A stretch of 64,000 nt of DNA from Poecilobothrus nobilitatus. Taxonomy: Eukaryota; Arthropoda; Insecta; Diptera; Dolichopodidae. The stretch spans positions 226,627,151 through 226,691,150 of the forward strand of contig OX352772.1 of the NCBI GenBank assembly GCA_947095535.1, written 5' to 3'. Positions within the stretch are counted from its first letter, which is position 1, and the number at the start of each line of letters is the position of its first letter. Below, piece after piece: positions 1-10,694 of this stretch. A model generated the notes under the pieces. The model had not been told where the DNA came from, did not search any database, and was given only the letters and a program-made list of their open reading frames with translations. The translations under genes were made by a program, and so were the position numbers.

Positions 1-135
1 GTAAAAATGAAAGATTCTGTTTTGAAAAAATTGAATATAAAATTCTTTAAAATCCCTTTAAGGGAAGTAAAACCGATTCATCAACATCGTCATCATCATC
101 ATCATCATCAACTAATATTAAATATGAAAGGATGA
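1..135 (+). other. Open frame entering from the left edge, His-rich tail
   Basis: Frame 1 is open from the first base to a TGA at 133-135 (44 codons). It contains a Lys-rich stretch and then a run of six His codons made by a short (CAT)n tract near 91-110. It could be the C-terminus of a gene that starts outside the window, perhaps another protein of the Polinton-type element to its right, but I recognise no family and the length is within what chance allows. Confidence 0.2.
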
Positions 136-152
136 ACTAATTAAAACCTATA

Positions 153-312
153 AAAATCTGTAAAACCTGTAAAAATAAGAATGATTTTAAATAAAAGAAA
201 AAAATTTTAAGTTTTAATTTTTTTATTAAATGAAAATCTGTAAAACCTGTAAAAATAAGAATAATTTTAAATAAAAGAAAAAAAAAAAATTTAAGTTTTA
301 ATTTTTTATTAA
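153..312. repeat. 80-bp tandem duplication (two units)
   Basis: Two near-identical copies start at 153 and 233 with the same opening AAAATCTGTAAAACCTGTAA and the same T/A-rich end; they differ by a few bases and by A/T run lengths. The duplication makes a spurious reading frame on the minus strand. No function is visible. Confidence 0.85.
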
Positions 313-403
313 ATGAAATAAAAAAACATAATATAAAATAATTCTTATTCCATAATGCTGCTATCATCATTATCATCGTCACCTTCCTCTATAGTGATAA
401 ATT

Positions 404-679
404 TTAATCACTATAGATTTTGCCTACGGGGCCCAGATTAATAATTCCATATCTTGAATTACTCAATTTGAGTAACTCCTCATCTTTTAATTTGTTGTAG
501 CGAATTGGTAAAAATATCTTACATTTTACCAATATCGCTAAGACACTTTCTCCTAATTTAGTGTTACACTTTTTTAATCCAAGCACTCTATAGGATTTGT
601 GCAACTTCATATCACCAACTTTGATAGTTGATGTTGTTGCATTAAATTTGTTGTTAATGTTGTTTAAAAAAAAATCCAT
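404..679 (-). CDS. Small 91-aa protein beside the Polinton-type polymerase, possible OB-fold
   Basis: An intact 91-codon frame on the minus strand starts with ATG at 677-679 and lies on the same strand as the downstream polymerase relic. It has short alternating hydrophobic stretches and the segments TKLGESVLAI and FLPIRYNKL. That pattern recalls the short proteins with a 'TKyG...FLPkR' signature that I associate with Polinton-like and other insect mobile DNA, where an OB-fold single-strand DNA binding role has been suspected. That assignment is from memory of a pattern, not from a domain match. The frame is undamaged although the neighbouring polymerase is broken. It could also be an unrelated short ORF. 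Confidence 0.4.
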   Translation of the reverse strand: MDFFLNNINNKFNATTSTIKVGDMKLHKSYRVLGLKKCNTKLGESVLAILVKCKIFLPIRYNKLKDEELLKLSNSRYGIINLGPVGKIYSD

Positions 680-1007
680 TTTTATTATTATTATTATTTA
701 TGGATTACTTCAACAATTATGTGATCTATAAAACAAATATCGTCCCTGTTTATATAAAATTAATTATCATTTTATGTTAATTTTTAAAATTAAATATTCT
801 AATCTTTAAAATTTTCCAAGTTATGAGGTTTTTTTAAATTTTAAAAAATGTGGTTTCCAAAATTTTATATCAATACAATATCAGTAGCTTACTCATTGAA
901 TTAAAAACAAAACGAACTAAAATTTTATAAAACTTAGAAAACCGCAATAATTAAATCAACAACATGTGAAACTATTACAACAAGTTCATATAATATTTCA
1001 TATAATA
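680..1007. promoter_or_regulatory. Divergent intergenic region between two small ORFs
   Basis: The 328 bp separate a minus-strand ORF (start 679) from a plus-strand ORF (start 1008), so both promoters would lie here if they are expressed. A TATA-like TTTATATAAAATT occurs near 750. The rest is AT-rich without recognisable motifs. The promoter role is inferred from gene arrangement only. Confidence 0.25.
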
Positions 1008-1355
1008 ATGGACTCCAGCGAATTCTACCTCAATATTAAAAATTTTGAAGAAGATTTAGAACTCCAGCAATTGGAGAGATTTATGAACGAAGGTATTGAC
1101 GTTAAAGTCATAGAACAACCGTGCAGGCTACAGGACATTGCGTTAAAAAAGGTGTGTGATAGCGGAATAATAACAGCTATATATAATGACAAGGATGAAT
1201 CTATTAAAAATTACCTTCATAGAAATTATGGAGATGAAAAATATTGGCTAACGACTGATGTTCCTTCAGATACAGCAGTACTTTTGGGGAAATTTTTTAC
1301 GTTTCAAATAGAATTTTGTAAATGTGGTATTTTATTAGCAAATCGTAAAAAATGA
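1008..1355 (+). CDS. Hypothetical 115-aa acidic protein next to the Polinton-type polymerase
   Basis: I place the start at the ATG at 1008; the frame extends 14 codons upstream only from a GTG. The product is 115 residues, acidic in the first half, with no signal peptide or membrane span, and ends with a Cys-rich and basic tail (FCKCGILLANRKK). The frame is intact and its ordinary mixed amino acid composition contrasts with the Lys/Asn/Ile shadows common in such AT-rich DNA, so it may be a real gene. It faces the polymerase relic tail to tail (99 bp between stops). I do not recognise the family; by position it may be an accessory protein of the same mobile element. Confidence 0.4.
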   Translation: MDSSEFYLNIKNFEEDLELQQLERFMNEGIDVKVIEQPCRLQDIALKKVCDSGIITAIYNDKDESIKNYLHRNYGDEKYWLTTDVPSDTAVLLGKFFTFQIEFCKCGILLANRKK

Positions 1356-1452
1356 ATATTGTATGCATTTAATTAAAAATAAAAAATATATAAAACAATA
1401 AACTAAAAAATTTATTATTATTATTATTATTTAACATTAAAAGATTTTTATT

Positions 1453-4400
1453 TTAGTTTTCAGTTATAATGCTGTGATATCCCCATGGTAATGTTCTGTT
1501 ACTATTAGGAATTAAATACCTCTTTTTGTCAAAAGGGCTGAGGGTTTTTTTTTTTTTTGCTTAATACTAAATAGTTGATGATTCTTTGACCTTATTGTAT
1601 TTTGTGTGTGGCTGCATTCAACATTTTGGTTCAGCACACTCAGATAATCTTCAAATGATATTTCTTTATCCAATACATTCTTTACACCTTTATCTTTTTT
1701 AGTTATTTCAAATTCATTATCATTTTTTTGAATTTGTAAAGCATACATTTTTGCTCGAAGACCAACAAATTCAAGCATGATGAGACCATTATTTTCATCT
1801 TTCATAAGTCCTGGTTTTATTTTATTTACTTGGGGCATGTTGTACGGATTGTTTATTCAATAATCTGATGTATCAAAACGTTGTAAGTTATCTTTCATAT
1901 CCGCATATACATCATCTGTTTCAATTGTGTAAATGAGAGAATCAGTGTCTGTATAGCACAACTGACATTTTTCACCATATTTATTTTTCATATATTCATA
2001 ATGAAATTCATAAAGTAAAATTTTTGATATATCTAAAATTGCCATTCCTACATAAATTGGTTTATTAAATATTATTTCTGTTTTTAACAATTCAATTGCT
2101 AATAAGTTGTCATCAAATATTGTTCTCGAATGAAAAGTTGGTTTGGTTATTAACGCTTCTGCACCATACCGACCATGCCATGATGTTCGAAGCTTAATGT
2201 CTACGAAGACGAACATTTTCCATCGTCTTTCCAAACACTGCATTACACATTAATTTGAATAAATTTTTTTCGAAATCATTTGTAGCCTTTTGACGAAGGG
2301 ATGTATTTAATTCAATATATGGTCTCATCCAATCAGTCTGCGTAAAACTTAATACACGATGGATTTTGTTAAGTTTCATTCCTTGTTGTATACATTGTTT
2401 TAAGTTTCTGTAATGAATCACGTAATTTGTCATGTTAAATAATGTTCCCATTATTTTCTTTTCTTTTGAGTTTGGTGGTGTTTTTTTTTTTTCTGGGGCC
2501 ATAGGTAGGTCTGCGTGCTTTTCATGTAAATCTAGTGGATATTCAAGATCAACTTCTAATATATATCCAGAACTTGAATCATCAGGAATATCAAAGTTGA
2601 ATGTTTCATCAATATTGATAAATTTTAAATTTTTATATGGTAAAAATTGCGTCATAGCCCAAGAATACATAGCGTTGATGTCATAATACATAAGATATGT
2701 AGAATCATCATGCTCTTTGTAAGTTTCCATGTATTTGTTGTTCGCTTTTCCATATCTTTTCGAAAATTGAGTTAAACCTCCACGAATTCCTTTTTCGATA
2801 AACATCAAGATATCCACATCTTTAATTAATTCAATCTCTACTTCAGTGTATTTTAACAAAACATCCCATGCAAAACCTGGTAAGGTGTAATAATGTGCTG
2901 GATCTAACTTATCGTTACTAATGCAGATTGTTCTAAAACTTTCAAAAACATCAGCAAGTAATAAAACATCTGTTTTCAAATAAATATCACTATAGTCACC
3001 TAGAGTTTTGATATTAAATTCACCCAAAATTTTTTTTGCATGTTCATAATCTTTAATACTTATATGATTATTATTTAATGAACTATAAAAGCTTCTTTTC
3101 CTAGGTAATGCAGTTTCATCCAAATTACACCAATCTTTGATATACTCATATGGAAAAACGCCCTTTCTTGTTAATAAATTGAATTTTTCTTCATTAATAT
3201 TGAAAATTCAGAACGTAAAATCGGTTTTTCTTTAAGATACGATGACAATTTATCCAATGATGATGCCATAAAACGAAGTGAATCAATAAATTTAAAAGAA
3301 ATTCCAAGATAATCAATTTTTTTATAATAGATATATATTTTTCTGTATCAGTAGGTATTATATGAACGTACCCTTGAATATTATTTGACACATCCCTTAT
3401 AAGTAAATGAGCATCATACTTGCTTAAGTTATGAAAAACTACAGGAATTACTTTTGGAATTTTATAATTTAAGTTGCAACATTGATGTCACGCTCCGCGA
3501 TACTTTCCTGTGAGATGGCAATGATCTTTAACTTTAATATCATTATCTGTATCTGTTATATTTTTTCACAAATATGACAAACGGTAGCATCTTCAAAATT
3601 TTTTATTTCTTCACTTGTAAGTATATTCATAGGTATTGACATTTCTAAAACACTTTCAATTTCATTAGCTATCTTTAATAGTTCTTCAGTAAACCATTTT
3701 GCACAATTTAAACCTCTGTAACTTTTATAATAAGAAAATTGATCATCGTAGGAACATTTAAAGTAATATCCTATGCTATGAGCCTGATGTTCTTGATACT
3801 GCTCTGCATTTGCAGATATATTACATACAGGTTTTAATAAACATACAAAATCTGCATAAATTATAAAGGGATTATTTTCTTTATGTTTAAAATTTTGAAA
3901 TTTAATGTTCTCGTATGGTGGAAAACTTACTTTACATTCATTTGAATTTTTGCAATTTTCTAAGTGAGATTCAAGTTTTTGTTTAGTATGAAAAAAATGA
4001 AGACATCGATCGCAAATAAAATTTCTATGCTGATGTTTTGTTAATTGATTTGATAGAAGTCTAGAAAGATTCTTAATCCACATATAATGATATACAATAG
4101 GTTCACTGTTTCTGTTAGACATCATTTCTTCTTCAACTTGATCTTCATATCTATCTTGTATTATAAGTAAATTCACATGTCTTTCATTTTTATTTTTCGT
4201 TAATTTGACTGGTGTTACCAAAAATTTCCCGTTTTTTTTAAATTCATATAAATTTATACTTATATTATTTAACTTCTCAAATTTCCCAATATCTTCTCTA
4301 GAAATAGGGAATGAAATACCATTAAATTTTAAAACGGTGGAATAATGCGGATATTGTGTGACGCGTTGTGGGTTTCGATCCACTGGATAAAGGGCTGAAA

Positions 4401-4980
4401 CTACTGCCCAAGCAAAACATTTGTTGTCTGTATTTTCAACATTCACACAAGCTGTTTTATTCTTTATCCACTGTGGTAAGTCAACAAATGATGAACCGAT
4501 CATCGGAGTATATTTATTAATGTTTATTGTAAGATTTACAATATCTCGCAACGCCCATTCAGAATCTTTTTCTTGAAATTCCCCTAACTCCACAATTAAT
4601 TTTTCTTCGAAATTTGTTTTAAAAAATTCTTGTAAGTTTTCATCGAGTGAGAGAATATAATTTTTCGTATTTAAATATTTCAAATCCTCAATTTCGTTTT
4701 CACCACTAGCTTTCACAAAATTATCACATAATACAACATTAACTTTTAAAAATGTATGATCTTTCAAAATGTTAGTAATTTTTTGTTCAAAAATTATTTT
4801 GCAGTCTTTTAAAAACTCAAAAATATCTTTATGAGTCAAATTTATTATTACAGTAGTTTGTATGCGGGATTGAAATACACTATCTGTTATTATCCATTTC
4901 ACGCGATTTTCAATCTTATTTAAACAGTTTTCAAAAAGTCCACTTCCTATCTTTTTTCGATCTAATTTTTTTAATTGCAT
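1453..4980 (-). pseudogene. Polinton/Maverick-type protein-primed family-B DNA polymerase, broken
   Basis: The relic runs from an ATG at 4978-4980 to a TAA at 1453-1455, about 1,170 codons, the usual length of Polinton (adintovirus-like) polymerases. The N-terminal 474 codons (4980-3556) are intact: a zinc-finger-like CDRCLHFFHTKQKLESHLENC, then the exonuclease I motif written YADFV, where families of this type have YADFE, so the catalytic Glu appears lost. 3555-3124 is in several frames and keeps an HCHLTGKYRG-like segment. 3123-2194 carries polymerase motif A (YYDINAMYSW) and motif B (MCNAVFGKTMEN); 2243-1857 carries motif C (CYTDTDSLIY). Two more shifts follow, near 1850 and in the T-run at about 1544-1556, before the C-terminal LPWGYHSI segment. 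With at least six disruptions it cannot make a full enzyme. Whether it was a transposon or an integrated virus-like element cannot be told from this piece. Confidence 0.88.
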
Positions 4981-6417
4981 TTTATATGATTGAATTAGAA
5001 TGATTGCATTGCAAAGAAATGTTTTTTCACTAATTCTTTTTATTTTTTTTTTAACAAAAGTTTTGATTTCTTTAAAAATTTACAACATATTTTAATATAT
5101 TTACGTATTAAATTTTTATTGTTTTTCTTATATTTTAAAATAAATTTCAATTGCTTAATGATTTTTTTATAATTCAACATTTTAATTAAATTCATTTTTA
5201 TTATATATATTTAAGCAATATTGTTACTTTTAATAAGTTATCTTATTGTAGTTATCTGTATTAAATATGTATATTTTTAGAAGTAAGATTCATAAATTGT
5301 ATACACAAAATTTAAATAAAATTTAATTATGTTACCACGATCACGATGATAAAAGATATGTTTTAGATAATAATGTACGCAAATTGACTTGGGGTCATTT
5401 TGCAATAAAATAAAAAAACAAAATTAAATAATTTTAAAATAAATTCAATTATTGTTTTATTAAGTTTTATATATATTTTTCTTTTAACAATTTAGAAAGG
5501 TTTTAGTTTTGGATAATACCAAATAGAAATGTCATTTCTGGCACAATGGGGGTAATTAGTGTATTTTTTTTCCACGGTATGTTAGCGAGTACGATGTGTT
5601 ATGAATGTTAATGAGGTTTGAGTTTTAATTCAATATTATTGAAGAAAAAAGTTTGTGGTTAATGTTTATTATTGATATTTGAAAACAGGTGTTGAGTCAG
5701 AGAAATTTTAATTTGTTTTATTGTAGAAAGAAGTTTGTGGTTAATGTTTTATTATCGAAATTTAAAATGAAATAAAAATCATTTCTGACAACTATACGAT
5801 TATTATTAAAATATAAATAAACAAATAATTTACAACTATAGGCCTATCAAACAAAAAAAATGTTCAGTATCCTACAACTTTGTACTTGTTTTCAGCAATT
5901 TAGTACGGACGCCTGCTCGGGCACCTGCTATCAATAACTTCGGCAACGCCTGCTCGGGCACCTGCTATCAATAACTTCGGCAAATACCTACATTGTACTG
6001 TGTTTTTGATTCTATAAATTCTATGGTATAACACCCTTCCAAACCAAAATCTAATTCCATAATACCACTGACTGTGCTAGAATCGGCAAGCTATACTACT
6101 GACATGTTTTTTTTTATTTACTTATTTAATTACTTTCATAATTTGGCTAAAATTCTTTTATTAATAATTTTAAAAAATTGAAATTCATATAACTATGTCA
6201 ACTTTTATTATACTTTAACTTTGAAATACTGTTATAAAAAGTGCTTACTTATATGAAAATTTATAACACAATCAGGTGTAAAAATATTAAATAATCTAAA
6301 GTTAACTTACATTAAAAACTGGGTTAACGTTTATTTTAACTTTGACTTATTTTCATAAATAGTTATTATAAAAAGAAAATTTTTTTTCTTACTAATTAAA
6401 GTTGTAGTTAAATAACC
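4981..6417. other. AT-rich non-coding stretch
   Basis: No credible gene is visible. The segment holds homopolymer runs, two similar stretches opening AGTTTGTGGTTAATGTTT about 80 bp apart (near 5650 and 5731), and one GC-richer 37-bp duplication described separately. The frames present in it are short and of biased composition. Confidence 0.6.
5909..5982. repeat. 37-bp perfect tandem duplication, GC-richer than its surroundings
   Basis: Unit 1 is 5909-5945 and unit 2 is 5946-5982; both begin ACGCCTGCTCGGGCACCTGC and end ATAACTTCGGCA. The two are identical, so the event is recent relative to the decay of nearby elements. No function is seen. Confidence 0.9.
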
Positions 6418-7886
6418 ATGAATGCAAATATTAATAAATACGATAGCCCAATTTGTACTGTTTTTGATGCAAAAACTGAACTCGTAACTTGCAACAGTTT
6501 TTGCAAAAAGCGCTTTCATGGGATCTGCTAAAGTGCTCCTAGAGGATGGCATTCTTCGTTCTTGGCCAAATACTTTGTATGTAAAACTTGCTTGACTGCT
6601 ATTCAAGTATTAATCTGCTGTTTGAAGGGGTTAAAACATCACTAAAACTATAAAGATGAATACGCAGGACTAGCAGCCAAATACCATGAAGCTAACAAAA
6701 CCAATTCAGCATCTTTTAACGAAATGGCCAAGGAATATGAGTTACTTAATATGTCGTTTAGCAGATCAGCAGAAAGGCAGAAAGATACTTGCGATACTGC
6801 AGAACTTTACTATCATACAAAATTAGATATTTTCAAAACTTGTTGACAGTACTCAAGAATACATTGAGAATTGGTCAAAGGAGTTGTAGGGATCGTTCAA
6901 TAGTAAACTGCACGAATTACTTTATTCTTTGGGTATCAGCGCACCAAATAATATTGAACAGCTGAATGATAAAATACGTACATTAAAGAAAGACGTAAGG
7001 AATCTGTGTATCAAAGTAGGTGCAAGTCTCGACGCATCCTTCGTTACATATAAGTACAATCAAACTCATATCAACGAAACTATAAAGAAGCTTGGTCTCA
7101 AACTGAACAGCCAATAAATTACAATTCTTTTATAAAAGCAACTACCACTTCTTGGTCAACGAAACCGGTAGTTAGCTCAATAGATCCAGTAGTTGATCCT
7201 TTGATAACTTCACCTGACTCACATGCTTTGAGTGCTGCTGCTGCGCCAGTTGTGAATTCTTTGCCGAGCTCATCAGTAAAAACTGTTAAAGACATTTCAT
7301 TACAAAATGAATTAGCTAGTGCGGAGACCTCCAATCAAGGCCGACTTCACCGTCTTCATCATCATATGCTGTGAATGACATCTCGTTACAAAATGACTCA
7401 ACAAATGAGGTTACTTCTGATCAATTGCCCACTTTGTCCAGGACGACAGAAATCAAAAAACCTGAGAACGTTGCTCTATACTTCTCCAAACTTCCAGCTT
7501 CTTCAACAGTAAGTAGTCTCAATAATAAATTAAAACATAAATTTAATTGTTATAATGTTAACATAGCTGATATTACTCTTAAGAATTTAAAATACAAACC
7601 AAAATACAAACCCTTTAAAGTTACTGTACCAAAATCCAAAGTCAATGATATACTATCTCACAAGTTCTGGAAAAAAGATATTATAGTTCATATTTTCAAA
7701 GATATTAATAATAATTCTAAAAATAATAATCCTCTAATGTATACACTACGACTCTACACTACACAATAATTCAGACATAAAAGATTATAAAAAATTAATG
7801 AATCACTCCAATAACACTAATCATTCGACTCGTACAAAATCATTTCTTCTCAATCCATGTGCAACTTCTTTCAAATCCAAAAAAAA
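6418..7886 (+). pseudogene. LINE 'gamma' ORF1 relic with PHD-like finger
   Basis: From the ATG at 6418 the frame reads a zinc finger resembling a PHD finger: a Cys at residue 13, then CNSFC, KKRFHGIC with C-x4-H-x2-C spacing, and after a stop FVCKTC; one of the eight expected ligands is a Phe. A helical, coiled-coil-like region follows (about 6650-7115, in two frames). Then 7371-7769 aligns with ORF1 of the beta LINEs at 26740-26960: both have LKYKPKYKPFKV / LRFKPKYKSFKI followed by a W-K-K motif. 7800-7880 matches the beta ORF1 segment near 27050 (SFLLNPCATSF versus TLLLNPFAVPF). PHD fingers are known in ORF1 of some CR1-like LINEs. Stops and frameshifts make this a relic; it ends where family A begins. 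Confidence 0.7.
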
Positions 7887-9456
7887 CGAGGAAGAATACA
7901 GTTGCCTTTGTCAACTCTTAGATACCAGTACGAACCGTTAGTATGTTCACAGGCTGTCACTCTGCTTACAATATTATTTTTTTAATATTTTAGTATTTTA
8001 AAATAATTTGAGTAAATTTTATAATTTCTAGAACTATGGGTTGTACATATATTCAAACTATATGTTTATATGTACATTCTTCAAAAGCAGATTCTAACCT
8101 TCCACATAACGATTATCAATCCAAAACTTTTTCAAATATTCTATAGTACCATTTAATAATAAGCGCGGTAAATGTATATTAAATTTACTTAGTACAAAAT
8201 AGTAAATATAATTTTAAATATTATATTATATTATATTTAAATATTCCATTGACAGAATAATTTCTTATAAGTACAATAAAATACATATATGTATGTAAAT
8301 ACGGCGCTATATAATATACATCTATACTATTATCATTCATTCACTAGTGACATATACGATATGTAAATAAACATGATATTATATAAGTATGTATGTATAA
8401 CAATATCATATAAATAAAAATTCTTCAAGCAACCGTTATGTTGTTTATTTATTTACATTTTTTTGTACTACGCATTATATCCGCAACAATTTCAAATTAT
8501 CGAGTAAAACAAAATGGCAAAAATTCGTTAAAGAAATTTGTTAGAAAATTTGAAAAAATCAAGTAACACTTTCGTCAATTATAAAGTAACCCTATATTAT
8601 TAAAAAAAGTTGTTAACAGAAATAAGACTATAATGTTGAAGCTTTAATTTTTGTGTATTACTTCAAAAAAATTTTAACAGGTGTTCAAGTTACAGGTGTT
8701 TAAAAATAGGAAATTTTCAGTTTTTGACCCCTTACAGCTCCTAAACGGGGGATGATACAAAAAAAATTTCTGAAATGACTCATACTTATTTTTAAAGATT
8801 TAACTTCTGTCAAAATTTCAAGTTTCCAAATTAAACCGTTTAGAAGATAGAAGGGTTAAAGGATTTTGCAAAATTTCAGTTTCGCATAACGGTAAATTAA
8901 GACACCGTATGCCACAAATATATATTCATTGTATATATACTTTTAAAGCTAATAAAAGTAATAATCGTTTGGCGTTTTCAAAATGAAGATTTACTTTATA
9001 CAACTTGTACTATAACAATTTAAATATAGAGCTTTTTTGAACCTTTGGGGAGCTGTAGCTCCGTAACGGGTGGGGCTACAAAAAAAAGTTATTAAAAATA
9101 AAATTAATATTTTTATGAGATCTATCAGCTGTTAAAATTTCATAGCTCTATTTCAAAAAAAATGTGAGGATCTAAAAGTTAGGTGTTCGAGAGCTACCCT
9201 AAGTTTTGGTCCAAACTCAACCAAAAAAAATAGTGAACCTACAAATTACTCCTAGAATATTTTGTGTAAATTGCAAAATTTTAGCTTTCTTAGTTTTTGA
9301 GTTAGCGTGCTGACGGACGGACGGACATGGCTCAAAAGTCTTAGAATTTTTTTCTGATCCGATCCATACCTTTGAAGGTATATCTAGCTCGCTTATTTTG
9401 AGGTGTTACAAACGGAGGAGTACTTTTATTATACCCGATCCTATCGTACGGGTATA
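7887..9456 (+). mobile_element. Repeat family A, copy 1 (non-coding element, about 1.57 kb)
   Basis: The same sequence recurs at 32820-34374 and 53116-55003 at high identity. All three begin CGAGGAAGAATACAGTTGCC after an A-run. A 12-bp inverted repeat lies near the left end (ATACCCGTACGA in copy 2; this copy reads ATACCAGTACGA) and at the right end (TCGTACGGGTAT). Near the right end is a run of CGGA repeats, and the element closes with a hairpin TATACCCG...CGGGTATA. No reading frame is conserved as a protein. It looks like a non-autonomous element; its class (MITE-like or Helitron-like) cannot be settled here. It directly abuts a LINE ORF1 relic on the left and a foldback on the right. Confidence 0.75.
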
Positions 9457-9548
9457 AACAGTTCATTTCAGTACACATCCAACTAATACTGATATTTTGT
9501 ATCTAGTAGTATTAGTAATATAAGGATGTGTACTGAAATGAACTGTTT
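9456..9548. repeat. 93-bp foldback with 25-bp perfect inverted repeats
   Basis: Arm AAACAGTTCATTTCAGTACA... at 9456-9480 is the exact reverse complement of 9524-9548. Inside, ACTAATACT (9482-9490) pairs with AGTATTAGT (9508-9516), so nearly the whole segment folds into one hairpin. It sits immediately at the right end of family A copy 1 and is not present after the other two copies. It may be a tiny palindromic MITE or an inverted duplication made at an insertion junction. Confidence 0.9.
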
Positions 9549-9640
9549 TTTTTTTAAATGAACAAATACCAGTTAGAAAAAGATATGGGAATTTTGTACA
9601 AGGGGAAACGTTCAAACCTGGAACAAGCTCGTCAAATAAT

Positions 9641-10378
<738 letters not shown>

Positions 10379-10694
10379 TTTTTTTTTCTGAGGGGGGAAA
10401 TGCGTTTACGCAAAATGTGCCGGGCTCCCATCTGGTTTCAGGTTTACTACCTGCTAAACCCCCCTAACACCAAGGACACTACTATATTGTCTGGTGACAC
10501 TGGTCCGAGTATCTGTTCAACTGCAGCTCTGCCATCTGTCCATCCGTGTCCCTTTAGGAACTGCGTGAGGTAGTAGTTTACCTAGTGAGGTAGTAGTTTT
10601 CATGCTTACGACTAACCCAATTCTTTATCTGCGGCAGAAGCCAAGCGGTCAATCGTCCCTTAAGAAGCGTCCGTCAAGCAATCGACAGAAGCTG

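Noticed and set aside
6331..6606. 91-codon minus-strand frame
   Set aside because: It lies antisense to the PHD-like finger relic, which has a clear Cys/His pattern on the plus strand.
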